A DNA stretch of 64,000 nucleotides. Source: Trichoplusia ni (taxonomy: Eukaryota; Arthropoda; Insecta; Lepidoptera; Noctuidae). The translations under genes and the position numbers were made by a program. Below are positions 24,701-39,700 of the stretch, piece by piece. The DNA is taken from positions 2,728,001 to 2,792,000 of the forward strand of contig NC_039483.1 in the NCBI RefSeq assembly GCF_003590095.1, written 5' to 3'. Numbering within the stretch: position 1 is the stretch's first letter; each line of letters begins with the position of its first letter. The notes beneath the pieces are model-generated. The model had not been told where the DNA came from and searched no databases. It saw only the letters and a program-made list of their open reading frames with translations.

Positions 24701-27700
24701 CAATTTGATAACATTATTTATTTGAATTTAATTTAATTATTGCTAGTGCAGTGATAGTACCTGCTGGTGTGTAAAGTGATGTCCATTTTCTTTTGATTAT
24801 TACTCAAGTTGATTGAATCTTTATGTAAAGAAAATTTGAAAAACTTGATGGGATATTCACTTATATGAGATTTCCCCTTTTCAGTGTTAAAATCTATCCT
24901 ACAAGTGGATAATGGAACAATAGAAGCAGCCAAATATTTTCATCAGTTCAATGGCACTCCTGTAATCCTATTACACGACTTTATCCAATCAGTTAAGACC
25001 GAACGTCTCGAATCACTGAACCGTACGTGAAATAAAGTTACGTAAATTAGGAACGAAAAGACGAACGACGAATAGGAGGAGAAGCTTTCAATTTGTCAAA
25101 ACATAAACGTGTCCTGTTTCAAATAACGCTTCTGGACATAAAAATTAACAACAATAAAGTATCAATTGAAAGTAGGTATGAATCAATGGGGCTAGAAAGT
25201 CATCATTACTGAAACTACCATCTTTTCGACAGATGGGAAAAATACATAGTCAGTCCCAAAATTTTTGGGACTGACTATGAATTTTTCCCATTTTCAGTTC
25301 TTAAATATGTACAATGACCACTAGATGATAAAATATGTTTTTGGGAAAAAGCGTTTTTAAACATACTGTATATAAGGGCAAAGAAGAGAATAAAACTATA
25401 AAAACGTGAAAGGGTAAAAAGATAATAGTCTATAATGACTAGTTATAAGTTATGATTATGAAGTTATGAATGCAATTGTGGTTGTATTAGTCATAATTCC
25501 GTTGACCTTGATTTCAACGAAATGAACGTGTATTGACGTGACAGTAAAAACAATTAAAGGTTTTATAGTTGCTAAACAATTGATTATTTCATTGCATAAA
25601 AATAAAATGTGAAACTTGGCTATAACTCTAGCAGTATTTCTTCACTGCTTGAAAATTGCTGAGAGTCCACCAACTAACCGTTGTTGTTATATCAGCAATT
25701 ATCCTTTCATCCTCTGCCAAACAAAAACTTCCTGACTATAAATGAAATGAAACAATGTAACACTAATTAAGATCCTTCTCTAATCTTTCCAGGTCACCAA
25801 AAAGTAAAGAAGAATGCGAGACGGAGGCTTTAAAATCGGATCCGGAATCCGATCCGGAGGCCAAAGGGGACGAGGGGGCGTTGGAAGCCAAGATGTCCCT
25901 GATGAACGGCATCACCGTCATCGTGGGGTCCATCATCGGGAGCGGCATCTTCGTGTCTCCGACTGGCGTGCTCAAGTACACTGGATCTGTTAATGCTAGT
26001 CTTCTGGTGTGGGTGGCCTCAGGAGTGTTTAGTATGGTGAGTATTTTGAGCCATCATTTTTGGGAAGTGTGAATGTGTTTTTTTTTTGGTTTCGTTGATA
26101 ATAGTTCAGATTTCAGTGTTTATGTTTCTTAGTTTTTGTTTTATAAGTAAACATTGATTTTGTCTTGAGTTGTCCTCCAATAAGGAAATATTAATTTGAA
26201 ATCAAACTTTACATTTAGGCTTGCACTGATTAAAAACATTGTATTTATATTCTACCTACTTATATCTAAAATAAATCTTTAGGGCTGCCAAATAAGTGAA
26301 ATCTTTAAATATCATTTGACTAAAGAAAGTATTTTTTTTTTCTTATTAATCATTCTTATTAACATTCTTTAATGCCTTTAGAAATATGCAATTAAGTAAT
26401 TATCCAAAAACCACCTTCTTAGAACATCGAACGGTTTATCTTTTAACGATTTAGTTCAAGTGATAAATCCATACTTATATTATTTTGTCATCTATAGGTA
26501 TCTGTCTAGATATCCTAGTTTCTATTCAAGTCCAAATTTAGTTCAATTTATAGAAGTATAAAGAGGGAAATGGTCAATCTTGGCTTGTGGATGATTGACT
26601 CGCAAATTCTAATTGAAAGATTGACTAGTATTGCAACTGACATGTTATTTATTCAACTGTACGACATCCTCATTGATAATAATAGAGTTTATGAGCGGTC
26701 TCAATAAACGAACTTACTTTAAATAACTTTAAAAAAATGCAGTTTTTACAAGGTTCTGAGAAAAACTAGAATGAGACACATTAAAAAATTACATGTAAAA
26801 CTGATGACGTCTATCCTATTTGCAGCATTAAGTAATGATTTCATGTCAGAGCTCAGAATGTACATTATTGCTTTGAAATTTCTTGATGCTTTCCAAAGAT
26901 ACATTATAAATACTACTTTGGTGCACATTTTGATATGTCCAGATACCATCATTATAATATTATCCTCACTAGGATCACAAATTAAATCGACTGGAAATGC
27001 ATAACTCTTAATCGTCAAATTGACAAAAAACTTACTTCTAATAAAAACTACACCGACCGAATTGAGAGCCTCAGAACCTCATTTTAAAAGTCGGGTAAAA
27101 ATGGAACATCATTTCTAAATACACGTTCAAATGAAAATTTATCACAAATATTAATTTTCTTGAGCATTTCAAGACTCAAGGGACTTGTTATCAGCTACTT
27201 ATATTAAAACCTTTTTAACAAGACGCTCTAGGAGATTGGTTACTTCAACAAGAGATATAGCGTCTATTCTCAAGGGATTTATTCAAAAGCAGCCACTTTG
27301 TAAAATGATCTGGAAATGTATTTTAAAATTTATTTTATATGATCACCCTGTAGTCGTTTAGAAAGGCTATTTCTAGTCGTATAGATAGAAAACAATATTG
27401 ACATAGCTCTATTTTTTGCCATTAGGCTAATGAAAAAGTAAACAGTGTATTTTCTGTTCATTGATTTTTTTGGAAAAAGAGTACCTAATGATACAGGTTT
27501 ACAGTTAGCTTATGACGTCAAATATTGCAAAATTACGATAACATTGTGCAAAATTCACAACGTTGATGAATTTTAATATATAGTTTATATGCTTGGTTAG
27601 GATTGTTAAACTTTCAGACTGAGATGATGGATATTCATCATTAACCCCCATAGGGTTTCTATATCATAAATATAGAACTTTATTGCTGGGGAACCGCTGT

Positions 27701-30700
27701 TCGAAAGGTTAACCAGAAATGTGAAAAAAAACGTAAATTAAAGACCGTGGTTAAGCAAATTTTGGTACGATCACCATCATCATCATCCTCCAGCCTTTGT
27801 CCTCATGCTGCTAGGCATAGGCTTCCTATTTCTCGTGCCGGTTTCTACGTTCCTGTGCTAGCATCCAGACTCGACCCGAGACCTTTACCATGCAATCAAA
27901 GTTTATTTGTCCCCCTGGACTATTGGTGATGAACCCTCAGAACCGCGAGTTCGTCTCGCACTTGACCAGTTTTATAATTATAATTTATACCCTTTAGTCA
28001 TTGAAAAGCAAAGAAAACTAATAATTATGAATTATTAACTTTTATGAATTAATCTATTTTTACAACCGGTTTCTAATTGTTTTGATATTTATAACAGACA
28101 TTTCCTTGGCTGTAAAAATGCATTATAATTTAAAAACTTGATTATAGCTTGTGTCTGAAACCTTGGATCCGTTATAAATACAACTGTCATTTATATTGCT
28201 TTGTGAAGACAAATAACTAAATTTTAATCGCAATCTAATTATTATGTACTCGTAGATGCTTATGTGTGAGACTTGCATGTTTGTGAAACCTCCGCGACAC
28301 ATTAACTGGCTTTGTGCGGTAGTGGCTAAAAGAAGGAGTCTTTAATTCTCACCCAATCTAACTTGCTTTATCACGTGGATTCGCCCGAGAGGATGTTATT
28401 ATAGCAAAAAACTCAAGTACTAATCTGGGTTATCAGTAATCTTTATGCCAAATTGACCAAGGCGTTTGAGCGTGATGAAGTGATAACCACAAAATCTATT
28501 TTATTAGTGTCATAGCTTGTAATTAAAAGTTTTAATTTAAAACAGATGCACTTGTCATAGAGGATTTGCTATAATAATAGATATCTAATACCACCCACAG
28601 ATTCCATCTAATGTCAGTTAAATGTCATCTTTACCGGAAAACAATTGAATACCTCATTAGCAATGCAGTCCTTGGTTGAAGATAAGAAGACCAATTAGCC
28701 GAAAAATTAAATCAATGCTTAAAGTTTACTGACATCAAACAGAGTCATTAATACTATAATTATGACTGTAAGATTAAAATGTAATAAGGAACTATTGGTT
28801 CTGGAGTTCAATGACTGCACGGATAGAAGAGTGGATAGGTTCACAAGGCCAAACCCGCAGCGCGCGGCGTGTCGCGGGTTCAATTCTCGTGTATGACAAG
28901 TATTTGTGTGATCCACGAAAGCTCGTTCTCAGTCTTTGTGCACATTTACACTTTGCACACTTTTAGGGAGTTTTTTTAAAATCAGCAATCACTTGTAGAT
29001 AACTACAAGTGATTGCTGATTTTAACCTAGGCAAGGATAAAAGTGTAAGAAGTTGAATTTATTATTTTAAGATGACCCTCAAAATCGGCAATGCGCTTAC
29101 GCTAATAGAATACCTAAATTGTACAAAATTGATATTCGTTTCTGTCAACTCACTTCGACTCTTCAGTTCAATACATTTGAGCGAAAAGATTTCTTCAAGA
29201 CAAGAGATCTGGAAACCGGACAACGCGCTCAGCTTGCTATTCAAAATTCGTGCTTTCTTTATGAGACAAAAGACGTACCGAAAATTATAACTATACAAGA
29301 AAGTAATATAGATAACGTATTGCAATTCGTTTTTTAATTAATACAATATAATGAAAGTCCCATTATCACCACATCATCATTTTTGTGGTCCACAGAGAGT
29401 GTATAGTTCAAATCAGTACGTAATAAACAGACTCTTATCATCGTCACATGGCCGCAGTTCTCCCGATAGCGAGCTTGTGGCAGGGATCGTCAACATTTTG
29501 TTAGTTATTTCAAGTGATCAATTTATTTGCTTAAAATATCTTAAGACAGTGTTCGTAGAGGATTTCTTGGGTTCTAAAATGTCTTAAAGTAATTTTATTG
29601 AAGGCTTTGAAGGTGTTGAAGAGAGATAGCTCTCTACGCCGTGTATAGCGCTGTCACGCTTCCATAAATATAACGATATTATCTACTTTAAGACGTGGTG
29701 GTAGACCTTCTTCTTCTATTAGATATAAATAGTATGTTGTTTTGTTTATTCATATTTTATAAAACGTGTTAGACGTATATCATATACATTAAAACAGGTA
29801 AAATTTAAATAGACGATTTATGAGGAATCGTGTTGAAGGATAAACCTTTAGGTTTTGTGTTTATTTATTAATTTTATATACGGTATACAATACAGCTTAA
29901 AAGAAAAAAAATCAGAAAGACATGCGGAAATAATCCTATCTACTGAACTTCGTTGAATATGACAATCAATAGACACAGTAAAATATATTTATACATACAT
30001 AAAATATTCTTGATCTTTCATTACTTAATAAGCAAACTTTTGTATCATAGAAATGTTTGTTACTCCTGCCCCATTTAAATAACATGGCGACAAAATCACT
30101 TGTTGTATAATAATTACGATCATATGATTTACTGTCAATAAGCTTATCACATTACTTGCAGACATTTATTATTTGTATCGAGTTATCAATTTGTGCCTAA
30201 AGACTAGGGGTCCTAGCAACACTCTCCCTAAAGTAAAATAGCTTTATTTTGTGGAAGAGAGAGGTTGCTGTGTAATGCACCTTCTCACTTTTACAAAACT
30301 TTGACATAATATATGTCAAAGAATGATATGCAGTCAATTAACAATAAATTATAAATGTAATTAATTACCTATTTAAGTATTGCTTTTTACATGTGTTCTT
30401 CAAACTAAAAACAATTAATTTAATATGTTCTATCTTGCGTACCATTTTATCTTTAAAATTACACTTTTATCATTACCAAATAAGTTTTATTAATTTAACC
30501 AAATATTATAGATAGATGGTTCAACTCATATTTAAATTATAAAGCTTTAGGTTGTGGCAGTGACACACAAATAAAAGCTGTATTAGTCAAAGTCACTGTA
30601 TAAAGTTACCTAGACGTAGCGTAAACGCGAAAACCGACTTGCTCACGTGTATTTCTCGGGATTGCCCGACTAGTTTCGGACCCAGCCGGAGTCCTTAGTC

Positions 30701-33700
30701 ATGAGCTGACACGACAGCCTAGTCGCTAGTCGGGCGATCACGATAAATATGATATCACAGTCAAAATTACTTGAATTGACACCAAAATTAACTTTTCAAT
30801 ACTCAGGGGTAAATGTCTTTCATTTGACATTGATTTTATACTGCTGTTTATATTTTAATAGGTAAGTGGTCCAAAAGAGGATGTTAAACCAGAAAGACCA
30901 GATTTCAAATCAAATGAAACAGAATAAAGCGGAATAAAATAATATATTCAAAATGAATATATTAACATAATTTAAATTTTGCACAATATTGTGCAATTCG
31001 CTTTTTTCATCCAAAGGACCACCATATTGTCCCGATTTTTTAAGATATAGTTTTTTGATCCTTTTGAAATCTTTCATTGAATGCTAAACTCATCATATTT
31101 CTCGTTTCCTTATATAAAGTGCCAGTGTAAGCTGTTATTGCCCAACTACGAATCTCAGGATGCAAGTTTCTCTATTAAGAACAAACTACCAATACTGGGT
31201 ATAGAAAAATTTATAATATTGCGAAAATTTTTACAGGCATATAAACATTTTCGTAATTTTTTGAACAGTTGAAAATCCTCGATCAATTTTCTCCCTACTT
31301 GCTTTCACGAATCGTACAAACCTTTGTGTTTTTATTCACTTTACAAATACACCTATTATCCCCATTTGACGCTGCTAATGATTCTTACTTACATACATAA
31401 TATTGTCTGCAGATAGGCGCATACTGTTATGCAGAACTGGGGACCATGATCCGTCTGAGCGGCGCCGACTACGCCTACATCATGGAGACGTTTGGTCCTT
31501 TCGCCGCCTTCATCAGGCTCTGGATCGAGTGCATGATTGTCAGGCCTTGTTCACAGGTGAGTTTGTTATGAATAACTATTTGTTTGGTAAAATGTTGTAA
31601 GTTTGAGTCCTTTGTAGGATATGCTGAAAAATAATGTTTTTTATTGAGATAGATTTGATATTAAAGTTTTTCTTAAAATTATGCCTGGAAGCGTATTTCT
31701 TAGCCAACAGTTGACAGACGGGTTTTTCAGGGAACTTGATAAATACCGTTAGGAAAATAAGTTCGATATTTATTTTGACTAGCTAAGCAGTAAGTATACT
31801 AAGTGGTCGTACTTACGTACATACTTTGTGCCTTATACCAAATCTATATTATTACGGTAAATATGTTCTAAAATACCGAAAATGAACTAAAGGTAACCTA
31901 CATATAAAATCCTCATTTCACCGACCTTCACATACAATACATACCGCCATAAACTTATTTTATAGCATTTAAGAATAGAACAACCCTTGTATCGATTCGA
32001 AATTTGAATATTCGTATGACGCAATTCGCAAAGCTCAGTGTGTCATCGGCTGCTGGTGGGTGATGACGTTCGTTGGGCATTATTATTGCGTAGGAAAGAC
32101 GAGAATGGAATTTTAATTACAATTTTCAGGGGTTAAATACAGAGTAGGGGGATAGGTGATTTTTATGGATCGGACATATTTAACTACTTTAATAAAAATC
32201 TTTAAAAGATTTATTGAGATTCGTTATTTGATTAGGAATTTCAGTTTATCCATTTATTGAACTAACTTTCGAGGCATGACGTTGCATAAATAAAAACAGT
32301 TAGTTATAAAGCCCTTTTAATTTTTTTTAAGTAGTTTGAGGACTATTTTTCTATTAGTCAAAAACAGAGGTGCTACACATCAAAACCAAGAGGTGAGGGT
32401 CAACTGAACTGTAAGAAACTCGATTTCAGTCTAATTCAAGTAAAAATCTATAAGAACAAACATCTCTAACTAAATTTATTGTCTGCCCACGACAGTCCTG
32501 TCAGACCAAATGAATTCATTTCGCTAAGCTTTAGTACTAAAAAAAATCTGTCTCGCATTCTTTTAGATACAAATAACTTTAAATGTAAGGGAAATGGATA
32601 TCCTCACCTACGTTACACGGATACAACACAATATTGGCCGGAGATGCGTTTCTACATTGTTCTACCTTATTGGCGCCCGACGCGGGACTTATTTGATAGT
32701 CTCATGTTTATTTGCATAGGGATCACGTTACAGTGACAACTGATTGAACTTTATTACTTCATAAAGTTTATAGCGTTGCTTTAGAAAGGGTAAACTGATA
32801 TTCAATTTTGTTAGTAAATTGTTATTGGCGCACAACATGGGGCCAGGCCAATTCTTTTTATCGGTAACCAATACTTTATTTATTCAACAAACTGATCACG
32901 TAGTAAAGTACAATTACAAATTATGGTTGATAATGTAAAGTCACAGATGAAACTCCAATCATTACTGCTCCATTTTGGTAAAACAATGTGAATTACACAA
33001 TTTTACAAAAACATCTGATTTTTTTTTTCCATCTTTTCATTGTACTTTTCTTTAGATAGGTACGTATCTCAATTTTACATCATTCTTCTAATACTTTTTG
33101 TTACAGTATGTTTTGTTTTCAGGCGATAGTCGCACTCACATTCAGTGTGTATGTACTGAAGCCGTTGTTTCCGGAATGCGACCCGCCTGAGGATGCCACT
33201 CGGCTGCTGGCGGCCTGTTGTATATGTAAGTTAAAACTACTCTCAGTAGATAACAATAAATAAAATAATGCCATTAAGTGTTCAAAGTAGTATTTAACAC
33301 GGTTATATTATACTAGCTGTTGCCCGCGACTTCGTCCCCGTGGGTAGAAGATATAAGTTATGATTTATACCTGCCCTGTTTTTTTCACATTTTCCATTGT
33401 ATATTCGCTCCTATTAGTCGCAGCGTGATGGTTTATAGCCTAAAGCCTTCCTCGATGAATGGTCTATTCAACACAAAAAGAATTGTTCAATTTGAACCAG
33501 TAGTTCCTGAGATTAGCGCGTTCAAACAAAAAAACAAACTCTTCAGCTTTATATATTAGTATAGATAACCGTAGCGGGAAAGGCACGCTATGCTAGCTTT
33601 CTGTCTCTTCATTCTGTTTAAAAATGAAAAAGACAATATGACACCTAAGGGCGACAGTTTGGCATATGTTGTTCTTAAATAATTCTGTTTGCTGCATCCA

Positions 33701-36700
33701 ATTTTGCGGATTTATTAGAGTTGTTTTGATCAAAGTAAGGTAACAAAGGTCGCTTCTCAGAATATTAATTAATTTTCTTTTAATAGAAAGCTGGACTCTA
33801 CGCTCGAAGGCATTTCTCAAAGCTCAGAATCAAAATTAGAATTTCATATAATTACTTTTTGGATCGTTTTAATTCAAAAAAAGTTGTTATTTATCCAACA
33901 TCCCATTAACATACCGCAAAATAAACAGCGGTCTATGAATACCCAGTTTTTTTATCGTGTTTTTTCCATTTCGTATTTTGGCAAGCCACCACTGTTGGTA
34001 GGTACTTGTCCTACTTCGGTCGGTAGTAATCAACTTTGCTCAACGTGGTTCGAATTGCTAACTCTGCTCCTCTTTTTGTAATTCAAGAACGTTTTGGGAA
34101 TTCTATTTTTCATTAAATTTTCCGGAATACTTTTTTCTTTGGATCGATTGGAAGCGGTATTTAAATGTGACAGGTGTCAGTTAAGACACCTTTACATTTG
34201 GTGCTTTTGTTTGAAGATTCCAACTGGTATGAAGACTCATATTATTTTGTAAACAGCATGAATTATGATTAACCATACATCAATGAGTGAACTTTTATAA
34301 AGTTGAATTAACAAAAAAAATGTTGATAAAGTATAAAAAACTTACGTATAATATAACGTTTAAATAATAAATATTATTTTAATAAATAGGTCGTTCAAAA
34401 CTGTATACATAATTTTAAATCATGTTAAGTAAATAAATATATTTCAAAAGTACCTACACATAATAATAAAACTGACAAAAAAAATGACCTAACTGAGATA
34501 GGTTGACCAAATTGAGACCAAGTTATACGGACCCAAGGCGAAGACATTTCTTGGCGAAACGAGGAAATATGCGAGTTATTTAATAAGTTGCGTCGGACTT
34601 TAATAGCTTCCGGAATACAGTCTGATGTAGTCATATACAAATTTATATTTCTGCCCTCGTTTATATTTACAATTTATTCGATAGAAATTCTGGGGTTTAT
34701 GTCCTTTTTAGTACCTACCTAGTAGCCTTATGTTGAAAGGAGAACGTTTGTTTTTCAATTCTGAATGCCTTTTTGACTTCTTCACTCATCTGGAATTGGT
34801 AAGAAATCAGAATCGTGACAACGTGTCATGCCAAGTTCAAGGTGACAGAACTGATGATCACCTAAAACCACATACAATCCTTCTAGATAAATGACAATTA
34901 TTACAGTTAGCTTTTAAAGAAAACGAGCAGACGTATGGAAATTACATTTCGTTGCAATCATTCAGACCTGTTATCCAGGCATTCTAGCATTTGCCATGCT
35001 AACAATTGTCAATACTTCACTTTTCGAAATGGGAATTAATCATTTCGCGAATTGACATTTACCCTACCGTACTCTTACCATAAGTCATCATCTTAAACTG
35101 TGTAAACTTGAGGCGCTGAACGTCACTTCATATATGCTTACGGCTTTTATTTTGCCATTAATGATTATCATACTATACTAGACTCTTGTCTCCAGTGCTG
35201 CTGACCTTCGTGAACTGCTGGTCTGTCCGCGCGGCCACCAGGGTGCAGGACTGGTTCACTTACGCCAAGCTCCTGGCACTCTTCATCATCATCGCCGCCG
35301 GCATCTACCAGCTCTGCAGAGGTATGTCTTGTTAATACTACTTTTAAATTAGACTTACAATTATGTAGCTTCGTTTATGTACATACATATGTACTACACG
35401 TCCATATAGGGCATTCAACTCCAAAACAATTATGTTCTCAAAGTCATTGCTCAAAGTAAGAAATAAATTAAGTTCCCTTTTAATTGATTTACCATGTTTT
35501 AAAATGTCACTTTACGTTTCCAGTAACAGAGAGATCCATTGATTAGTCAACAATTGTTTTTAAATTTCCATTTGGAAGTTGGACATAAAAAAATAACTTT
35601 ACAATTTTAGCAATACTCTAGCTACACCAACAGTTATTTGAAGCTCAAATAATTATCATTTACCATACACACCTAAATCCATTCAACAATAGGAGACTTA
35701 AAGAATAGAAACTAGTCAAATTAAATTGATTATACCCATAGACATAGCCATACTTGAAATTATTAAAACCACCTCTATTTGGACAAGTGTGGAGAGTTAC
35801 AAATTAAACATAATGTTACGACATAAGATGTTAGTATAACAGTGACCTAAATATGTATTACTTAATTATTGGTATAAATGTAACATGGTCACATGGTCGT
35901 GACTCCGAAAGCCAGCTGTCATTGATTCTAACTGTTATACGTTGATATCTGACATTCGTGACCATTACTTATTCAACCAAATCAGTATCCAAATTCAATT
36001 ATCATCATCATCATCATCTCAGCCAGCAGCCTATAGCTGTCCACTGCTGGACATAAGGCTTTCCATACGTTCTTTAGCGCGACCGGTTCATTGCTACCTG
36101 CATCCAACTTCAATTATAGTGGGGATCTTTAATGTATTGTTTCAAAGTTGAGGTCCGAACTTGCGACTTGCGACTTTAAGCGTTCCATACTCGGTACTAA
36201 TAGGCTAAAGTCAAGTCAAAATGTGAAAATTTGAACAGCCTAGCTATTACGGATCTCGAGCCTTGGGTGGCCGGTGGCGAAGCATCAGTATAATGGTTCC
36301 ATTTTTAGCCTTTCTGTTTGATTCTGTTTCAAGGGCTGTTTCTCAACCCTTGAAACAGAATCAAACCAATATGAAGAGTAAGCCCGCCAGTCAAAACTGT
36401 AAAATAAAATTATAATTTTTTAAATTAAACTATCGTATCTCTCCAAAATCGACCGTCCTTGCTTACTCTAACACAAGAAAGGCGATCAAATTCCGTTAAT
36501 ATAACACGATTACACAATCACACCAGTCAGCTGATCACAAGGCTCTCCTGACCCTGAGCCACTTGTAGTTATGCAGATTTCAAATGTTAATACACTTGTG
36601 ATATTGTTTGCTAGATTTTTGATACGATTAAGAAATTATTATCTTGAGAAATGAAGCAATGCTGACTTATTAAAAATCGGAACATGCTACGATGGTAGGT

Positions 36701-39700
36701 CCATCACTTCGAATTCGATATTTTTTGGAAATAATTACGAAATTGAAAAAATTGCTTACAATTTTTAGATCAGATCAATCTAAAATGTTCAGCATCACAT
36801 TCCCAAGATATTTCCATTACGATACATTATAAAAACATGAATACTCTGGGAAAGAATAAAAAAATCCTTGTTGTAACAGTTTGTAATTGTTTTTATATTT
36901 CTAAATACTTTGTAACGGTTTCGTCAAATTTAAGCCAATACCAAGAGTTCTCACATATCTATCACACGTTGTTAAAGTGAGACACCACTACATGCATTGT
37001 AGCGCGCCATCTCTCTTCCACACAGTAATCGCGAGTTTTATGAATATTCATCGTTAATAAGGTATGTCAACTAGATTCGGTCTCGAGACCCGTTTGACAT
37101 TGAAAACTCCGTCACAAGTGTCGGAAGTAAGCTTGCCATTCATTATCTACTTCTCGGTACTACGAAATAGTATAGATAGGTAAATAAGAACGGATTTGGA
37201 AAGGGGACTTTTTCATTGAAATGAGCTGTTATTTCCTTCTGATTTCGACTTTTTAAATACAAATTTACATAACCGGTTCAGTCGTTTTTTAAATTTAGCA
37301 AGACCTGTTTACGATACATGCCTAAATTAAAATTTATAAAAAATCAAATTAAAATAAAAGTTATTACCTATATTATTAGAGGTATGAGTAGAAAGAAATT
37401 ATTTATTCTGAAAATAGGATAGACGTCATCATTTTTACATGACATTTTTAAAGCTAGCTGGAGTCGACTTATAGTAGACTCTCAGACCTACTAAACATAC
37501 ATTAAAAATTCATAAAATAAAGCCGTCTCAAGAAGTTTAGTAACAAACACAGTGACACGAGAATTTGATAATAAGATACGCAAAATAAAATAGTCGAAAG
37601 AAAAACAAAACATATTTACGTCAGACCATTTATTGTCGTAAACAAATCATCAGAAGGCCTTGAACAGACCGCTTTATGTCAATTGCAAAAACTCGTTAGT
37701 AATGAGTTCAAGGGTGTGATGATAAAAGAGCGAGTGATAACGGCGTCTCAAGCAAATTGAACCGGCTCTATGATTGGGAATCGAACGCTTCTGACAGATC
37801 CAATATTATTTGTGGAAAGGAATTGTCGTATCTTTGCGTGAGATGGAAAATACTGCAGTAGGGACCACCTACTCAGGGGCGTCTTTCTCTTGGGTACTGG
37901 AATTTATTAAGTATTTCGCTTCTAGTAGGAGAATATATAGCTTGTAAGCGAAATACTCGGGTTAGAAACGTCCTGACAAATTATACATACGATAATGAAA
38001 CCGAAAATTAAAGAAAAACATATGATGTGTTATTCCGATTCCGCAAAGTTTTTAACACCTAAAAGAGCGATTTATTCGATGAAACCTTTATCAAGTACCT
38101 AATAAACGAAATTAAAATATTTCGATTGTCAACATTCAAACTTTTGTATTTATAATGCCCTAATTGATTTAGGCTACACTACATTTTTGACTTAAAAATA
38201 ATGATGGTTATTTAGGAATAATTCAACGAAGCAGGCACAAATCGATTCAGAATATCACAATCCATAAAGAATATTGAAAGTCGACCATAAAGTCATCAAG
38301 GCCAAGTTAACAATTAAATCTCAAATTACTTATATTTTATAAGAAATGATCGTGATAATGAGTCTTGAGGAAAACTCCGCTTAAAGTTTTTTCTGCCATA
38401 TTGTACGGAGTATTCGATAGCACGGATTGTTTCGTCGTGACAATTCTATTGTTTGTCTGAGAAGGCGTTTTTATGTATTTAATAGTCTTACATAATAAAT
38501 TATCTAAACTAGAGCGATTCTTTTCGCAAGAAGTAATTATAAAATACTCCTCAAAATTACACCGTTTTATTTGAATTCAGGAAAATATAAAGCTGGAAAG
38601 TTGCGTCCCATTTGAAATGTTTTTCAGTTTAGATATCCCACTACTAAATATGTTCCAAGTAGACCATGTTCAATACAAAAATTATGCTTGGCAGAAAAAT
38701 AATGGGATCTATTAAAAGAGTTCTCTGCACAATCGAAATATGTATTTATAGAAACCGAATAACGTTATGAACTAGTATTTAACTCTATAGATAATGTCTT
38801 TACTTTTGATTGGCGCCGATAACAATTGCTCCTATCTAAAAATATAAGATGTGAAGGAGGATAGATTTGACTAGGCAAGTTTTATCAGAATTAAATTGAT
38901 GAATCTATATCTATACTAATATATAAAGCTGAAGAGTTTGTTTGTTTGTTTGAACGCGCTAATCTCAGAAACTACTGGTCCAAATTGAAAAATTCTTTTT
39001 CTGTTGAATAAACCATTCATCGAGGAAGGCTTTAGGCTATAAACCATCACGCTGCGACTTTTAGGAGCGAAGATACAATGGAAAATGTGAAAAAAAACAG
39101 GGCAGGTATAAAGCATAACTTATATCTTCTACCCACGGGGACGAAGTCGCGGGCAACAGCTAGTAACTTTATAAAATGACTTATTTATTAAAAACTAGAT
39201 GTTGGAGGATATAGGATAGGTATATACTATTACTATTACGCTATATGCAGCAGAGCAATAATAAAATAATTGATCAATATCACTATTCATACAATTCAAA
39301 AATATCTTCATCAAAACGCGGAAAAAGTTACCCGTAACAGCTAGTCAGAAATAAATACTGTGGTACACCTTGAGCCGCCCTAGGTTTTATATTCATAAAG
39401 CAGATAATGTGCCGTCAATCAAATTAAAATTCATTATTCTGTGACAATCCGATCCGATATCTGTGGGAAATGTTGTTTTTACGAGATTCTAGTAATCTCT
39501 TGATAAACCAATTAGTGTTTGAACAATAAGGAGGGTGAGACAAACTTAATAAGTTCGTGTTTTATGGATTAGATTAGTCATAAGATTGAAATGAGTCATT
39601 TCGTGGCTTGAATCCAAAAGATCTTAGAGATATGTATAAACTAATTTAAAAGAGTACACACAAAAAATATAAACGATTCAGCTCATGATTAAAGACTGCG

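Larger units (their letters stand above)
12795..25792. other. Transporter intron 1 (13.0 kb)
   Basis: A long AT-rich intron without supportable genes. It holds a GC-rich motif cluster near its 5' end (13665-13760), several transposon remnants listed separately, and a near-perfect 55-bp foldback at 25235-25289. Short ORFs, for example at 17275-17541, have no domain and no coding-like composition. Confidence 0.6.
26037..31412. other. Transporter intron 2 (5.4 kb)
   Basis: AT-rich, with SINE copies, a LINE end, a perfect foldback at 28977-29024 and a dispersed repeat at 30640-30755. Short ORFs at 26771-27018 and 29062-29587 overlap on both strands and show no domain. No further gene is supported. 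Confidence 0.55.

Noticed and set aside
29062..29587. Overlapping ORFs on both strands in transporter intron 2
   Set aside because: No domain, no splice consistency and mutually overlapping frames; most likely chance.
33320..33559. 79-aa ORF and its 66-aa twin at 38916-39116
   Set aside because: Both are the same fragment within a dispersed repeat, not a gene family.
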